NCBI RefSeq assembly: GCF_900129555.1
Contig: NZ_FQWC01000001.1
Coordinates: 310,001 to 374,000 of the forward strand
Source of the DNA: Flavobacterium defluvii
GTDB taxonomy: Bacteria > Bacteroidota > Bacteroidia > Flavobacteriales > Flavobacteriaceae
Length of the DNA stretch: 64,000 nucleotides
Direction: 5' to 3'
Position numbers and translations under genes: made by a program. This document shows, one piece after another, positions 21,477 to 29,751 of the stretch; the stretch's first letter is position 1; each line of letters starts with the position of its first letter. The notes beneath the pieces were generated by a model, which did not search any database, was not told the origin of the DNA, and saw only the letters and a program-made list of their open reading frames with translations.

Positions 21477-22727
21477 CTAGCTATCAAACTCTTCTTTTAG
21501 TATTTTCATAACATCAAGAATTGTTTCCTCTTCTAAATCTGTTCTTCTAACTAAATCTTCTACTTCTTGTTTTAAAATACTTCTTGCCGTATCTAAGCCT
21601 ATTTTTGCGAATTCTTCGATAACCCAGTCTTCGATTTCATCTGAAAACTCTGTTAATTCAACATCATCATCATCTTCGCCATTTGCAGTATCACCTTCTC
21701 TGATTACATCTAATTCATAACCAGTTAACTGACCTGCTAATTTTATATTATGACCTCCTCTACCAATTGCTTTAGAAACTTCTTCTAATTTCAGGAAAAC
21801 TTCAGCTCTTTTGTTTTCTTCGTCTATTTTGATTGAAGAAACTTTTGCAGGGCTTAACGCTCTTGTAATAAACAATTGAATATTGTTTGTATAATTGATT
21901 ACGTCAATATTTTCGTTTCCTAATTCACGAACGATTCCGTGAATACGAGATCCTTTCATACCAACACATGCTCCAACCGGATCAATTCTGTCATCATAAG
22001 AATCTACAGCAACCTTTGCTTTTTCGCCAGGAATACGAACTACATTTTTAACTGTAATTAAACCGTCGAATACTTCAGGAATTTCTTGTTCAAATAATTT
22101 TTCTAAAAACTTCTCAGAAGTTCTAGACATAATAATCTGCGGCTTATTTCCTTTCAATTCAACGCTTTCGATAATTCCACGAACGTTATCTCCTTTACGG
22201 AAAAAATCAGATGGAATTTGTTTTTCTTTTGGAAGCACAATTTCGTTTCCTTCATCATCTACTAAGATAACAACTCTTGGGCGAACGTGGTGCACTTCGG
22301 CAGTATAAATATCACCAATAATATCTTTAAATTGTTTGTAAAGATTTGTATTATCGTGTTCGTGAATTTTCGATATTAAATTTTGACGCAGGGCTAAGAT
22401 AGCTCTTCTTCCTAAATCTATCAATTTAACTTCTTCAGAAACTTCTTCTCCGATTTCAAAATCCGCCTCAATCTTTCTTGCTTCAGTCAAAGTAATTTCT
22501 TCATTTTCAAAATCAAGATCTTCGTCAGCAACGATAACTCTTCTTCTCCAAATCTCCATATCTCCTTTATCAGGATTTATAATGATATCGAAATTATCAT
22601 CAGAACCGTATTTTTTCTTCAATGCATTTCTAAACACGTCCTCTAAAATTGCCATAAGCGTTACACGATCAATAAGTTTATTATCCTTAAACTCTGAGAA
22701 TGAATCGATTAATGCTAAATTTTCCAT
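21477..22727 (-). CDS. nusA: transcription termination/antitermination factor NusA
   Basis: Binds RNA polymerase and nascent RNA and modulates pausing, termination and antitermination. At 416 residues it has the short Bacteroidota form: the N-terminal polymerase-binding domain (1-125), S1 domain (about 130-200), two KH domains with RIDPVGACVGMKGSRI (about 247-262) and the GRGGHNIKLA loop, then an acidic C-terminal tail. It is 13 bases downstream of rimP and followed by infB. The putative leader terminator before rimP is a possible target for its own control. Confidence 0.97.
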   Translation of the reverse strand: MENLALIDSFSEFKDNKLIDRVTLMAILEDVFRNALKKKYGSDDNFDIIINPDKGDMEIWRRRVIVADEDLDFENEEITLTEARKIEADFEIGEEVSEEVKLIDLGRRAILALRQNLISKIHEHDNTNLYKQFKDIIGDIYTAEVHHVRPRVVILVDDEGNEIVLPKEKQIPSDFFRKGDNVRGIIESVELKGNKPQIIMSRTSEKFLEKLFEQEIPEVFDGLITVKNVVRIPGEKAKVAVDSYDDRIDPVGACVGMKGSRIHGIVRELGNENIDVINYTNNIQLFITRALSPAKVSSIKIDEENKRAEVFLKLEEVSKAIGRGGHNIKLAGQLTGYELDVIREGDTANGEDDDDVELTEFSDEIEDWVIEEFAKIGLDTARSILKQEVEDLVRRTDLEEETILDVMKILKEEFDS

Positions 22728-22740
22728 GCGAATTCTTTAA

Positions 22741-23205
22741 TTAAAATGTTACTGTAACAACTGCCTCTTTAATTTCTGTATAAGGTATTTGTTGTTGTTT
22801 TTGAACTGTTTCTTTTCCTTTTCCTACTTTTTTCGGTTCTCTTGCCTTCCAAGACAAAATTATGAAAACATCGTTAGCTTCTACCAATTCTGCTTCAATT
22901 TTTTCATTATTTGTAGTAACAATCAATGTTCTACCGATATTTTTCTTGTATTGTCTTACTAATTTTAAAGGAGAACCTACTCCAACTGACGCTACTTCAA
23001 GCGAAAAATCCTGCTCTTCACGATCCAGGTTATTTTCGATTGCACGACTGATATCAATACAATCCTGAAGCATTACTCCATTATCCCCGTCTAAACCAAC
23101 GCTAATTTTGAAAGAATCCGAAATAGCAAGATCAATTAAAAAGATTGATGGCTTTTCCAGAAGAGCTTCTGTAATTAATCCGTTTACTTTTTCCTTAAAT
23201 GTCAT
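22741..23205 (-). CDS. rimP: ribosome maturation factor RimP
   Basis: A 154-residue assembly factor for the 30S subunit. Family features include [44 protein letters not shown] and the C-terminal SH3-like domain. The ATG at 23205 gives the normal N-terminus MTFKEKVN. An in-frame ATG at 23241 would add 12 residues encoded by the leader hairpin and is rejected. First gene of rimP-nusA-infB. Confidence 0.95.
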   Translation of the reverse strand: MTFKEKVNGLITEALLEKPSIFLIDLAISDSFKISVGLDGDNGVMLQDCIDISRAIENNLDREEQDFSLEVASVGVGSPLKLVRQYKKNIGRTLIVTTNNEKIEAELVEANDVFIILSWKAREPKKVGKGKETVQKQQQIPYTEIKEAVVTVTF

Positions 23206-23213
23206 AATTTTAT

Positions 23214-23239
23214 AAAAAGAGGGGACACTTAGTCCCCTC
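23214..23239 (-). promoter_or_regulatory. leader hairpin with T-run before rimP (putative attenuator)
   Basis: On the minus strand GAGGGGAC, loop TAAGT, GTCCCCTC, then TTTTTAT: an 8-bp, G+C-rich stem with a T-run directly between the promoter and the start codon. It has all marks of an intrinsic terminator placed in the leader of the nusA operon. Confidence 0.65.
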
Positions 23240-23267
23240 ATTATTTAGATTTTAATAAATAACGGTG

Positions 23268-23296
23268 CAAATATAGTGATTTTTTTATAAATCAAA
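23268..23296 (-). promoter_or_regulatory. promoter of rimP-nusA-infB
   Basis: TTTG (23296-23293), 17 bp, TATATTTG (23275-23268) on the minus strand is a full match to the Bacteroidota consensus. Transcription should begin near 23262, about 57 bases before the rimP start codon. Confidence 0.8.
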
Positions 23297-23377
23297 TAAA
23301 TAGATTGCTCTAAAAATATTTCTTATCTTTATAGTAGGATTCAAAAACAGATATTCTAATAATTTAACCCAAAAATT

Positions 23378-24202
23378 ATGAAACGAATTTTAGTACCTAC
23401 CGATTTTTCAGAACACGCAGAACACGCCTTAAAAGTTGCCGCACAAATCGCCAAAAAAAACGATTCTGAAATCATTATTTTACACATGCTCGAATTTCCG
23501 CATCAGACTAATGACGCAATATTCGGAGGTGTAAGCATTCCCGAAACCATGCTTTTTATGCAAAAAGCAAATGAAACACTGGACAAGATTTCTGAAAGTT
23601 CATTTTTAGACGGAATTTCGGTTACTGAAATCGTAAAAATGGACAAACCTATTCACGGAATTACTCAGGTAAGCAAAGAATACAATATTGACCTAATTAT
23701 TATGGGATCTCATGGTTCTTCTGGTCTAGAAGAATTACTAATTGGTTCAAATACCGAAAAAGTTGTCCGAAATTCAGATATACCTGTTTTAGTTATAAAG
23801 AAAGATATTTCAAATTTTAATGTTGCAAATATTGTTTTTGCATCTGACTTTTCAGAAGAAGCAAAAAAACCATTTGAAAAACTCTTAAATTTTACAAAAC
23901 TCTTTGATGCAAAAATTCATTTAGTTTCTATTTGTACGCCAAATAGTTTTAGATCGACTCATGTAATTGAAAAAGCTATAAAAGATTTTATAAGCGGATT
24001 TAACCTCAATAATTATTCTACACATATTTACAACGACACTAATATTGAAAAAGGAATTATTAATTTTTCAAACAGCATAGATGCAGACATCATCGGAATG
24101 TGCACGCATGGCAGAACAGGCTTTGCACATTTCTTTAACGGAAGTATAAGCGAAGGACTTGTTAATCATACCATAAGACCGGTCATCACACTTAAAATTT
24201 AA
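23378..24202 (+). CDS. universal stress protein, tandem UspA domains
   Basis: A 274-residue cytoplasmic protein with two UspA domains (about 1-145 and 150-274). The first begins MKRILVPTDFSEHAEHAL and carries the ATP-binding type motif GSHGSSGLEELLIGSNTEKV near 110-130; the second has MCTHGRTGFAHFFNGSISEG. Such proteins bind ATP and accumulate under stress, but exact targets are unknown. A weak promoter-like TTG, 16 bp, TATCTTTA lies at 23305-23331, divergent from the rimP promoter. It is monocistronic, converging with the peptide gene at 24.4-24.6 kb. Confidence 0.9.
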   Translation: MKRILVPTDFSEHAEHALKVAAQIAKKNDSEIIILHMLEFPHQTNDAIFGGVSIPETMLFMQKANETLDKISESSFLDGISVTEIVKMDKPIHGITQVSKEYNIDLIIMGSHGSSGLEELLIGSNTEKVVRNSDIPVLVIKKDISNFNVANIVFASDFSEEAKKPFEKLLNFTKLFDAKIHLVSICTPNSFRSTHVIEKAIKDFISGFNLNNYSTHIYNDTNIEKGIINFSNSIDADIIGMCTHGRTGFAHFFNGSISEGLVNHTIRPVITLKI

Positions 24203-24319
24203 ATACATAAAGCTTATTAATTAAGCTTCACAACAAAACAAAAACAAAAACAAAAAAAAAAAAAAACACTTTTCATCATAAAGTTTTTTTATACTCTACA
24301 ACCAACGATTTATTTAAAT

Positions 24320-24365
24320 AAAAAAAAGAAGATGAAACATACCTTCCTCATCTTCTTTTTTTTTT
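24320..24365. terminator. bidirectional terminator between usp and peptide gene
   Basis: A-tract plus AAGAAGATGA, 12-base loop, TCATCTTCTT plus T-tract. It serves the plus-strand stress protein gene and the minus-strand peptide gene. Upstream of it, 24210-24228 holds a second short palindrome (AAGCTTA/TAAGCTT) and 24232-24266 is an A-rich tract. Confidence 0.8.
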
Positions 24366-24403
24366 ATACAATAATCTGTTTAAGGGAGTTCGACATTATT
24401 TCT

Positions 24404-24580
24404 TTAATCCCCCCCTCCTTCTATTAAATCAATTAACTCTTGCAAAGTCATACCATTCACCACATCACCGAATAGCGCTCTAGCTCTAGCTAGAAGATCT
24501 TCATACAAACCTCCACCTCGCACTTGAATCATTTCAGAAGACTCCAGCTCTGTAAAATTCATTTCTTTTAAATTATCCAT
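24404..24580 (-). CDS. 58-residue peptide with double-glycine leader (bacteriocin/natural-product precursor type)
   Basis: ATG at 24580 and TAA at 24404-24406 enclose 58 codons. Residues 1-24 look like a Bacteroidota double-glycine leader: MDNLKEMNFTELESSEMI, then QVRGGG, with the pattern N-L-K-x-M-x-F-x-E-L before the GG. The following core (LYEDLLARARALFGDVVNGM, then TLQELIDLIEGGGD) is amphipathic and without Cys, so not a lanthipeptide or disulfide type. Such leaders are normally cut by a C39-peptidase ABC exporter; none is encoded in this window. A possible -7 box TAAATTTG is at 24657-24650, and the terminator at 24320-24365 follows. It could be a class II bacteriocin-like or signalling peptide. 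Coding status is supported by leader pattern and flanking signals, not by homology search. Confidence 0.7.
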   Translation of the reverse strand: MDNLKEMNFTELESSEMIQVRGGGLYEDLLARARALFGDVVNGMTLQELIDLIEGGGD

Positions 24581-24649
24581 AACTTCAATGTATTTAGAAT
24601 TATTATTTAGTTAAAAACAAAAAATATACTGCAGCATTTTTTACAATTT

Positions 24650-24657
24650 CAAATTTA
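24650..24657 (-). promoter_or_regulatory. possible -7 box of the peptide gene
   Basis: TAAATTTG on the minus strand, 70 bases upstream of the peptide ATG. No matching TTG lies 17-23 bp further upstream, so support is weak. The remaining 24581-24805 stretch shows nothing else I can name. Confidence 0.35.
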
Positions 24658-24805
24658 TGTAAAATACTGATACACAGATGTTAAAAAAAAGATGATTACT
24701 ACTTTAAGCAAAAACCTACTTGACAACAAAAAATGAATTATATAAATAAGGAAGAAAAAAATTCAATCGACAAAAGAAACACACTCGCTCGTAAATTTAT
24801 TCCAT

Positions 24806-24837
24806 AAAAAAAGCCTCCCATTTCCGAGAGACTTTTT
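24806..24837 (-). terminator. terminator of tRNA-Gln copy 2
   Basis: A 12-bp stem (AAAAAGTCTCTC with GGGAGGCTTTTT, two G-U pairs) and a T-run on the minus strand, just after the tRNA 3' end. Confidence 0.75.
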
Positions 24838-24840
24838 ATG

Positions 24841-24911
24841 TTGGTCTACTAGGACTCGAACCTAGAAAGACGGCACCAAAAACCGTAGTGTTACCATTAC
24901 ACCATAGACCA
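24841..24911 (-). tRNA. tRNA-Gln (anticodon TTG), copy 2
   Basis: The 71-base minus-strand sequence folds as a cloverleaf: acceptor TGGTCTA/TAGACCA, D stem GTGT/ACAC, anticodon stem ACGGT/GCCGT with loop TTTTGGT (anticodon TTG), and T arm TAGG/CCTA around TTCGAGT. CCA is not encoded. It has its own promoter and terminator. Confidence 0.96.
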
Positions 24912-24931
24912 GCAGTGCGATTAAGCGGGTG

Positions 24932-24962
24932 CAAAATTAAAACTTTATTTCTTTTATGCAAA
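24932..24962 (-). promoter_or_regulatory. promoter of tRNA-Gln copy 2
   Basis: TTTG (24962-24959), 19 bp, TAATTTTG (24939-24932) on the minus strand, about 20 bases before the tRNA 5' end. Confidence 0.75.
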
Positions 24963-24985
24963 TTTTCACAATAACTTTTTTGCAT

Positions 24986-25016
24986 AAAAAAAGCCTCTCG
25001 TTTCCAAGAGGCTTTT
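24986..25016 (-). terminator. terminator of tRNA-Gln copy 1
   Basis: AAAAGCCTCT, 8-base loop, AGAGGCTTTT with T-run on the minus strand, directly after the tRNA. Confidence 0.8.
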
Positions 25017-25019
25017 CTG

Positions 25020-25090
25020 TTGGTCTACTAGGACTCGAACCTAGAAAGACGGCACCAAAAACCGTAGTGTTACCATTACACCATAGACCA
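25020..25090 (-). tRNA. tRNA-Gln (anticodon TTG), copy 1
   Basis: Identical in the mature part to the copy 179 bases further along. The promoter, tRNA and terminator are all repeated, so this is a tandem duplication of a whole transcription unit. Confidence 0.96.
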
Positions 25091-25110
25091 GCAGTGCGAT
25101 TAAGCGAGTG

Positions 25111-25141
25111 CAAATTTAAGCCTTTATTTAGTTTTTACAAA
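25111..25141 (-). promoter_or_regulatory. promoter of tRNA-Gln copy 1
   Basis: TTTG (25141-25138), 19 bp, TAAATTTG (25118-25111) on the minus strand. Same spacing as in copy 2. Confidence 0.75.
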
Positions 25142-25336
25142 TTTTTTATTCAAAAAAAATCATTTTTTTTGCTTTTTTCCCTTTAAAAACATTTTACATT
25201 ATCAAAAGCACCTTACTGCCAGCACATTACTCTTTGTTGATCGTTTTATAGAATTTTTTGTTAATGCTCGTTTCTTTACGCAAAAAAACATTTTCTTTGT
25301 AGGATAGAAAAACATACAAAATTTTAACACCTAAAT

Positions 25337-28300
25337 ATGGCACAATTCAATTTCAATAAATGGAATACAATTATTGGTTGGTTTGCATTTGCAATCGCTT
25401 TAATTACTTATACACTAACTGTTGAACCTACAATGAGCTTTTGGGATTGTGGCGAATATATTGCTACAGCGGCTAAACTAGAAGTTGGCCACCCGCCGGG
25501 AGCACCTTTATTTCAAATGATGGGAGCATTTTTTGCGATGTTTGCTATAGATGCCCAGCATGTAGCCTTAATGGTTAATATGATGTCTGTTTTTTCTAGC
25601 GCATTTACAATATTATTTATGTTTTGGTCTTCATCTATGATTTTAAAGAAAATCGTAGCTCGTTTTACAGAAATCGATCAAAACAATTCTATCGTTATTT
25701 TAGGAAGTTCTTTTGTTGGAGCTTTAGCCTATACTTTCTCTGACAGTTTTTGGTTTAATGCTGTTGAAGCCGAGGTTTACGCAATGGCTTCACTATTAAT
25801 AGCATTGCTTTTCTGGCTGGGACTACGCTGGGAACAAGATATGGACAAACCAAAAGGAAACAAATGGTTATTAATCATTTCTTTGGTTGTAGGGCTTTCA
25901 TTTGGTGTTCACTTTATGGCCTTATTAACGATTCCGTCAATTGGATTTCTTTATTACTTTAAACACTACGAAAAAGTTACCATTAAAAACTTCCTTATTG
26001 CCAATGTTGTTGTAATTGGTGTTTTGTTATTTATTTTCAAATTACTGCTTCCTCTAACCATGGCATTTTTTGGTAAAACCGAAATTTTTATGGTAAACAG
26101 TTTAGGAATGCCTTTTAACTCGGGAACAATCTTCGTGGTTTTACTTTTAATCGCTTTCTTTTATTTCGGATTAAAATTTACAAAACAAAAAGGCTTGATT
26201 TTTTACAATACAATCATTCTTTGTATTTTATTTATTTTAATTGGATTTTCTACATGGTTAATGTTACCGGTACGTGCAAATGCTAACACAGTAATCAACG
26301 AAAATAAACCATCTGATGCTGCCGAAGTTTTAGCTTATTATAATCGTGAACAATATGGTGTGAATCCATTATTTTATGGACCTCAGTATACTGAAGTTTT
26401 TGCTGGTCTTGATGCTAATACGCCTTATTTAGACAAAAAGCCTAACTACGAAAGAGATTATAAAACCGGTAAATATATTATTACCAATAATTATAAAAAT
26501 GCAGAACAAAATACTGATGACAATCAAAAAACAATTCTGCCAAGAATGTGGAGTACAGAAACCGGGCACATCCAAAACTATATCAGTTTTACAAATCCTC
26601 CAAAATTCCGAATTAACCCAAACTACAATTATGAGGATGATTTAGGAAAATATGGAATTGACGCAAGCCAATTAACCGAAGAAGAATACAATAAAGCAAT
26701 TGGACAGCTTCGTAACGAAGTTGAAAAAACTATTGCTGAATTTAGAAATGCTTATGCTCAAAAACAAATTGATAACGAAGGTTACATTAAATTCTTAAAA
26801 AGCTACGGTGATTATTTAATTATCGAAAAACCGTCTACGGCTGATAACTTTAGCTTTATGTTTGAATATCAATTTGGCTATATGTACTGGAGATATTTGA
26901 TGTGGAATTTTGTCGGACGTCAGAGCGATGTTCAGGGAAAATATGATAATTTAGACGGAAACTGGATCAGCGGAATCAAAGCTCTTGATTCGCTACATTT
27001 AGGTTCTCAGGATAAATTGCCTTCTGATGTTTTAAACAACAAAGGACGCAATGTTTATTATTTCCTTCCATTCATTTTAGGATTAATCGGAATAATGTAC
27101 CATGCTAATAAAGATCTTAAAAGTTTTTATGTTCTTTTAGCCTTATTTTTATTTACAGGAATCGCATTAAAAATCTACTTGAATGAAAGACCTTTTGAGC
27201 CTCGTGAAAGAGATTATGCGCTTGTGGGTTCTTTCTATGTTTTTGCCATATGGATTGGTTTTGGAGTTTATTCTTTATATGAAAGTATCAAGAAATATAT
27301 TGCTCCAAAAATTGCCGGACCGGTTATTATTGCCGGAAGTTTACTGGCAGCGCCAGTCTTAATGGCTTCTCAAAACTGGGACGATCATGACAGATCTGAA
27401 AGATATACCGCTGTTGCAATGGCAAAAGCATACCTAAGTTCTTGCGACAAAAATGCCATTTTATTTACGATTGGAGATAATGACACCTTCCCGCTTTGGT
27501 ATGCTCAGGAAATTGAGCATTTTAGAACCGATGTTAAAATCGTAAATACTAGTCTTTTCATGACAGACTGGTACATTGATCAAATGAAAGCCAAAGCTTA
27601 CGAATCTGATCCTTTACCGATATCTTTCACACACGATCAATTTGTGGGAGATAATTTAGATTATGTGGCTCATATTCCTAAAATAGAAACACGCTGGAAT
27701 ATAAAGGATTTCCTTGATTTTATCAAAAACCCGAAATCAACTGTAGGTTTACAAAATGGGCAGACTATTCATTTTTATCCAACGAATAAAATAAGAGTTA
27801 ACGTTGATAAGAATGTTATCATCAAAAACAAAGTTGTAAATCCAAAATACAATGATTCAATTGTTCCTTATATGGATATTGACATCAAAGGAAATGCGCT
27901 TTACAAAAACAGATTAATGATGCTGGATATTTTAGCCAATAACAACTGGAAACGTCCTATTTACTTCAGCGGGGGTGCTTTTGACGATGAAGATTATTTA
28001 TGGCTGAAAGATTACCTTCAGTTAGACGGAATGGTATACAAGTTAGTTCCTGTTAAAAACGTGCCTTCTAAAGATGGCGGACCAATGGATATGGGACAAA
28101 TTGATGCCGATAAAATGTATGATATTGTAATGAAATGGGATTGGGGCAACAGCGAAAGCAATAAGATTTATCACGATCCTGAAACAAGAAGAAACAGTAT
28201 TACATACCGTACAAATTTGTCTCGTTTGATGAACGAGCTTATTGCCGAAGGTAAAATCGACAAAGCTAAAAACGTTATTAATTTAGCAATGACAAAAATG

Positions 28301-28618
28301 CCATTGGATAAATTCGGATATTATTCTTTAGTTGAGCCTTTTGCAGATGGATATTATAAAGTTGGAGAAACTGCAAAAGCACATGACTTATTAGATAAAC
28401 TTGTAAATAAATACAAAGAAAACTTAAATTATTATGCCACCCTGCCTCCTGGTGATCAAACCGACCTGGCAATGGACATCATTACTGACATTGAGCGTTA
28501 CAGAAGTTTACTGCATGTTATGAGAGAGAATAAAGACAAAGCTTTCTACGAAACACATAAAAAAGTATTTAATACATACGTAAATGTTTTTGAACGTTTC
28601 GGACGTGAAAAAGAATAA
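25337..28618 (+). CDS. DUF2723/GT117 family membrane glycosyltransferase-like protein
   Basis: A 1093-residue protein with about ten or more membrane helices in the first 330 residues and again around 600-700, then a soluble C-terminal part with helical repeats (about 950-1090). The family signature TVEPTMSFWDCGEYIATAAK, then VGHPPGAPLF, lies at about 28-60 and contains the acidic residues expected of a GT-C type polyprenol-dependent sugar transferase. DUF2723 is now classed as glycosyltransferase family 117, so a role in glycosylation of exported proteins or envelope polymers is likely, but the sugar and acceptor are unknown. It is monocistronic and ends at a strong terminator. Confidence 0.85.
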   Translation: MAQFNFNKWNTIIGWFAFAIALITYTLTVEPTMSFWDCGEYIATAAKLEVGHPPGAPLFQMMGAFFAMFAIDAQHVALMVNMMSVFSSAFTILFMFWSSSMILKKIVARFTEIDQNNSIVILGSSFVGALAYTFSDSFWFNAVEAEVYAMASLLIALLFWLGLRWEQDMDKPKGNKWLLIISLVVGLSFGVHFMALLTIPSIGFLYYFKHYEKVTIKNFLIANVVVIGVLLFIFKLLLPLTMAFFGKTEIFMVNSLGMPFNSGTIFVVLLLIAFFYFGLKFTKQKGLIFYNTIILCILFILIGFSTWLMLPVRANANTVINENKPSDAAEVLAYYNREQYGVNPLFYGPQYTEVFAGLDANTPYLDKKPNYERDYKTGKYIITNNYKNAEQNTDDNQKTILPRMWSTETGHIQNYISFTNPPKFRINPNYNYEDDLGKYGIDASQLTEEEYNKAIGQLRNEVEKTIAEFRNAYAQKQIDNEGYIKFLKSYGDYLIIEKPSTADNFSFMFEYQFGYMYWRYLMWNFVGRQSDVQGKYDNLDGNWISGIKALDSLHLGSQDKLPSDVLNNKGRNVYYFLPFILGLIGIMYHANKDLKSFYVLLALFLFTGIALKIYLNERPFEPRERDYALVGSFYVFAIWIGFGVYSLYESIKKYIAPKIAGPVIIAGSLLAAPVLMASQNWDDHDRSERYTAVAMAKAYLSSCDKNAILFTIGDNDTFPLWYAQEIEHFRTDVKIVNTSLFMTDWYIDQMKAKAYESDPLPISFTHDQFVGDNLDYVAHIPKIETRWNIKDFLDFIKNPKSTVGLQNGQTIHFYPTNKIRVNVDKNVIIKNKVVNPKYNDSIVPYMDIDIKGNALYKNRLMMLDILANNNWKRPIYFSGGAFDDEDYLWLKDYLQLDGMVYKLVPVKNVPSKDGGPMDMGQIDADKMYDIVMKWDWGNSESNKIYHDPETRRNSITYRTNLSRLMNELIAEGKIDKAKNVINLAMTKMPLDKFGYYSLVEPFADGYYKVGETAKAHDLLDKLVNKYKENLNYYATLPPGDQTDLAMDIITDIERYRSLLHVMRENKDKAFYETHKKVFNTYVNVFERFGREKE

Positions 28619-28640
28619 TATACGAAAAATTTATTGATTA

Positions 28641-28682
28641 AAAAAATGCAGCGCTCCTTGATAAAAAGCGCTGCATTTTTTA
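28641..28682 (+). terminator. terminator of the GT117 gene
   Basis: ATGCAGCGCT, 11-base loop, AGCGCTGCAT flanked by A- and T-tracts. It lies inside a longer upstream reading frame of the next gene and decides against that longer start. Confidence 0.9.
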
Positions 28683-28708
28683 TTTTTACGTATATAAAAA
28701 AAATCAAA

Positions 28709-29347
28709 ATGAGCTTTTATTGGGTAAAAACTAATTCATTTATTAAAAAGGTGTTTTCTAAATATTGTTGGGATATTCCAAACAATGAAAAGAAAATATA
28801 CTTAACCTTTGATGACGGCCCTACTCCAGAAATTACCGACTGGGTTTTATCTGAATTAAAGAAGTTTGACGCCAAGGCCACTTTCTTCTGCATTGGCAAA
28901 AACATAAAAGCTAATTTATCTTTATTTGAAAAATTAATCCGAGACGGACATTCTATTGGAAACCACACCATGAACCACGTAAACGGGTGGAAAATAGACA
29001 CAAATGATTATATCGAAAATGTAAACAATTGCGCAAAGGTTTTAGAAGAAGAAATAAAACCTAAAAGCTTAATCTTTCGTCCACCTTACGGCAAAATCAA
29101 AAAAGCACAGTCTAAAATACTTCGTAAATTAGGATACAAAATAATTATGTGGGATGTACTAAGCGCTGATTTTGACCAAAGTATTACTCCAGAAAAATGT
29201 CTTGAAAATGTTACAAAAAATGTAACATCAGGAAGTGTAATCGTTTTTCATGATAGTATAAAGGCATCGCCAAATTTAAAATTTGCGCTGCCAAAAACGT
29301 TACATTTTTTAAAAGAGAATGGATATAAGTTTGATATTATTCATTAG
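28709..29347 (+). CDS. polysaccharide deacetylase (NodB domain)
   Basis: A 212-residue metal-dependent deacetylase of carbohydrate esterase family 4. NodB motifs are present: TFDDGPTP (motif 1, catalytic and metal Asp), GHSIGNHTMNH (motif 2, metal His pair), FRPPYGK (motif 3), MWDVLSADFD (motif 4) and IVFHDS (motif 5). There is no clear signal peptide, though the N-terminus has aromatic residues. Substrate may be peptidoglycan or another N-acetylated glycan. The ATG at 28709 is chosen because earlier in-frame starts lie before or inside the preceding terminator hairpin. Confidence 0.9.
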   Translation: MSFYWVKTNSFIKKVFSKYCWDIPNNEKKIYLTFDDGPTPEITDWVLSELKKFDAKATFFCIGKNIKANLSLFEKLIRDGHSIGNHTMNHVNGWKIDTNDYIENVNNCAKVLEEEIKPKSLIFRPPYGKIKKAQSKILRKLGYKIIMWDVLSADFDQSITPEKCLENVTKNVTSGSVIVFHDSIKASPNLKFALPKTLHFLKENGYKFDIIH

Positions 29348-29377
29348 AATTCTTAAATAATAATATCCTAAAAGTTT

Positions 29378-29680
29378 TTATACGTCGAATTGATCCTGAA
29401 CAATTCCGATAAGTGTGTTTGCATCAAGCTCCCCGGATTGTCTCCAGATCATCTGCCCTTCTTTATAAATCATTAAAGTCGGAAGTCCTTTAATTCTTAA
29501 TGCTTCGGCTAGTTCCTGATTTTTATCAACATCGATTTTAATAACCTTTGCTTTATCCCCAAGCGCAGCCGCAACATCCTTTATTACAGGATGCATCAAT
29601 ACTGATGATTCGTTCCAGTCTGTGTAGAAGTCAATTAACACCGGAACCTGAGCATTTATAAGTTCTCCAAATTTTGACAT
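29378..29680 (-). CDS. thioredoxin-fold protein without cysteine
   Basis: A 100-residue protein whose length, beta-alpha pattern and cis-Pro region (KGLPTLMIY, about 65-73) are those of thioredoxin. The active site WCGPC is replaced by DWNESSVLMHP (about 21-31), and there is no Cys in the whole protein. It therefore cannot act as a dithiol oxidoreductase; a binding or chaperone role is possible. A -7 box TACATTTG is at 29737-29730. It is divergently placed against no partner and converges with the deacetylase gene. Confidence 0.85.
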   Translation of the reverse strand: MSKFGELINAQVPVLIDFYTDWNESSVLMHPVIKDVAAALGDKAKVIKIDVDKNQELAEALRIKGLPTLMIYKEGQMIWRQSGELDANTLIGIVQDQFDV

Positions 29681-29751
29681 AAAACCAAAAATTTAATTCT
29701 TTTAATCTATTAAAAAGATATAATTAATACAAATGTAGCATTTTTAACGAA

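Noticed and set aside
23206..23241. N-terminal extension of rimP by 12 codons from an upstream in-frame ATG
   Set aside because: The extension is encoded exactly by the leader hairpin and T-run, and the family starts at MTFKEKVN.
24733..24807. 24-codon plus-strand frame (MNYINKEEKN...)
   Set aside because: Lys/Asn-rich product typical of chance frames in AT-rich DNA, no promoter and no family pattern.
24956..25186. 76-codon plus-strand frame over the tRNA-Gln pair
   Set aside because: It is antisense to a well-folded tRNA gene with its own promoter and terminator.
28634..28708. Longer N-terminus of the polysaccharide deacetylase
   Set aside because: The added codons pass through the terminator of the preceding gene.
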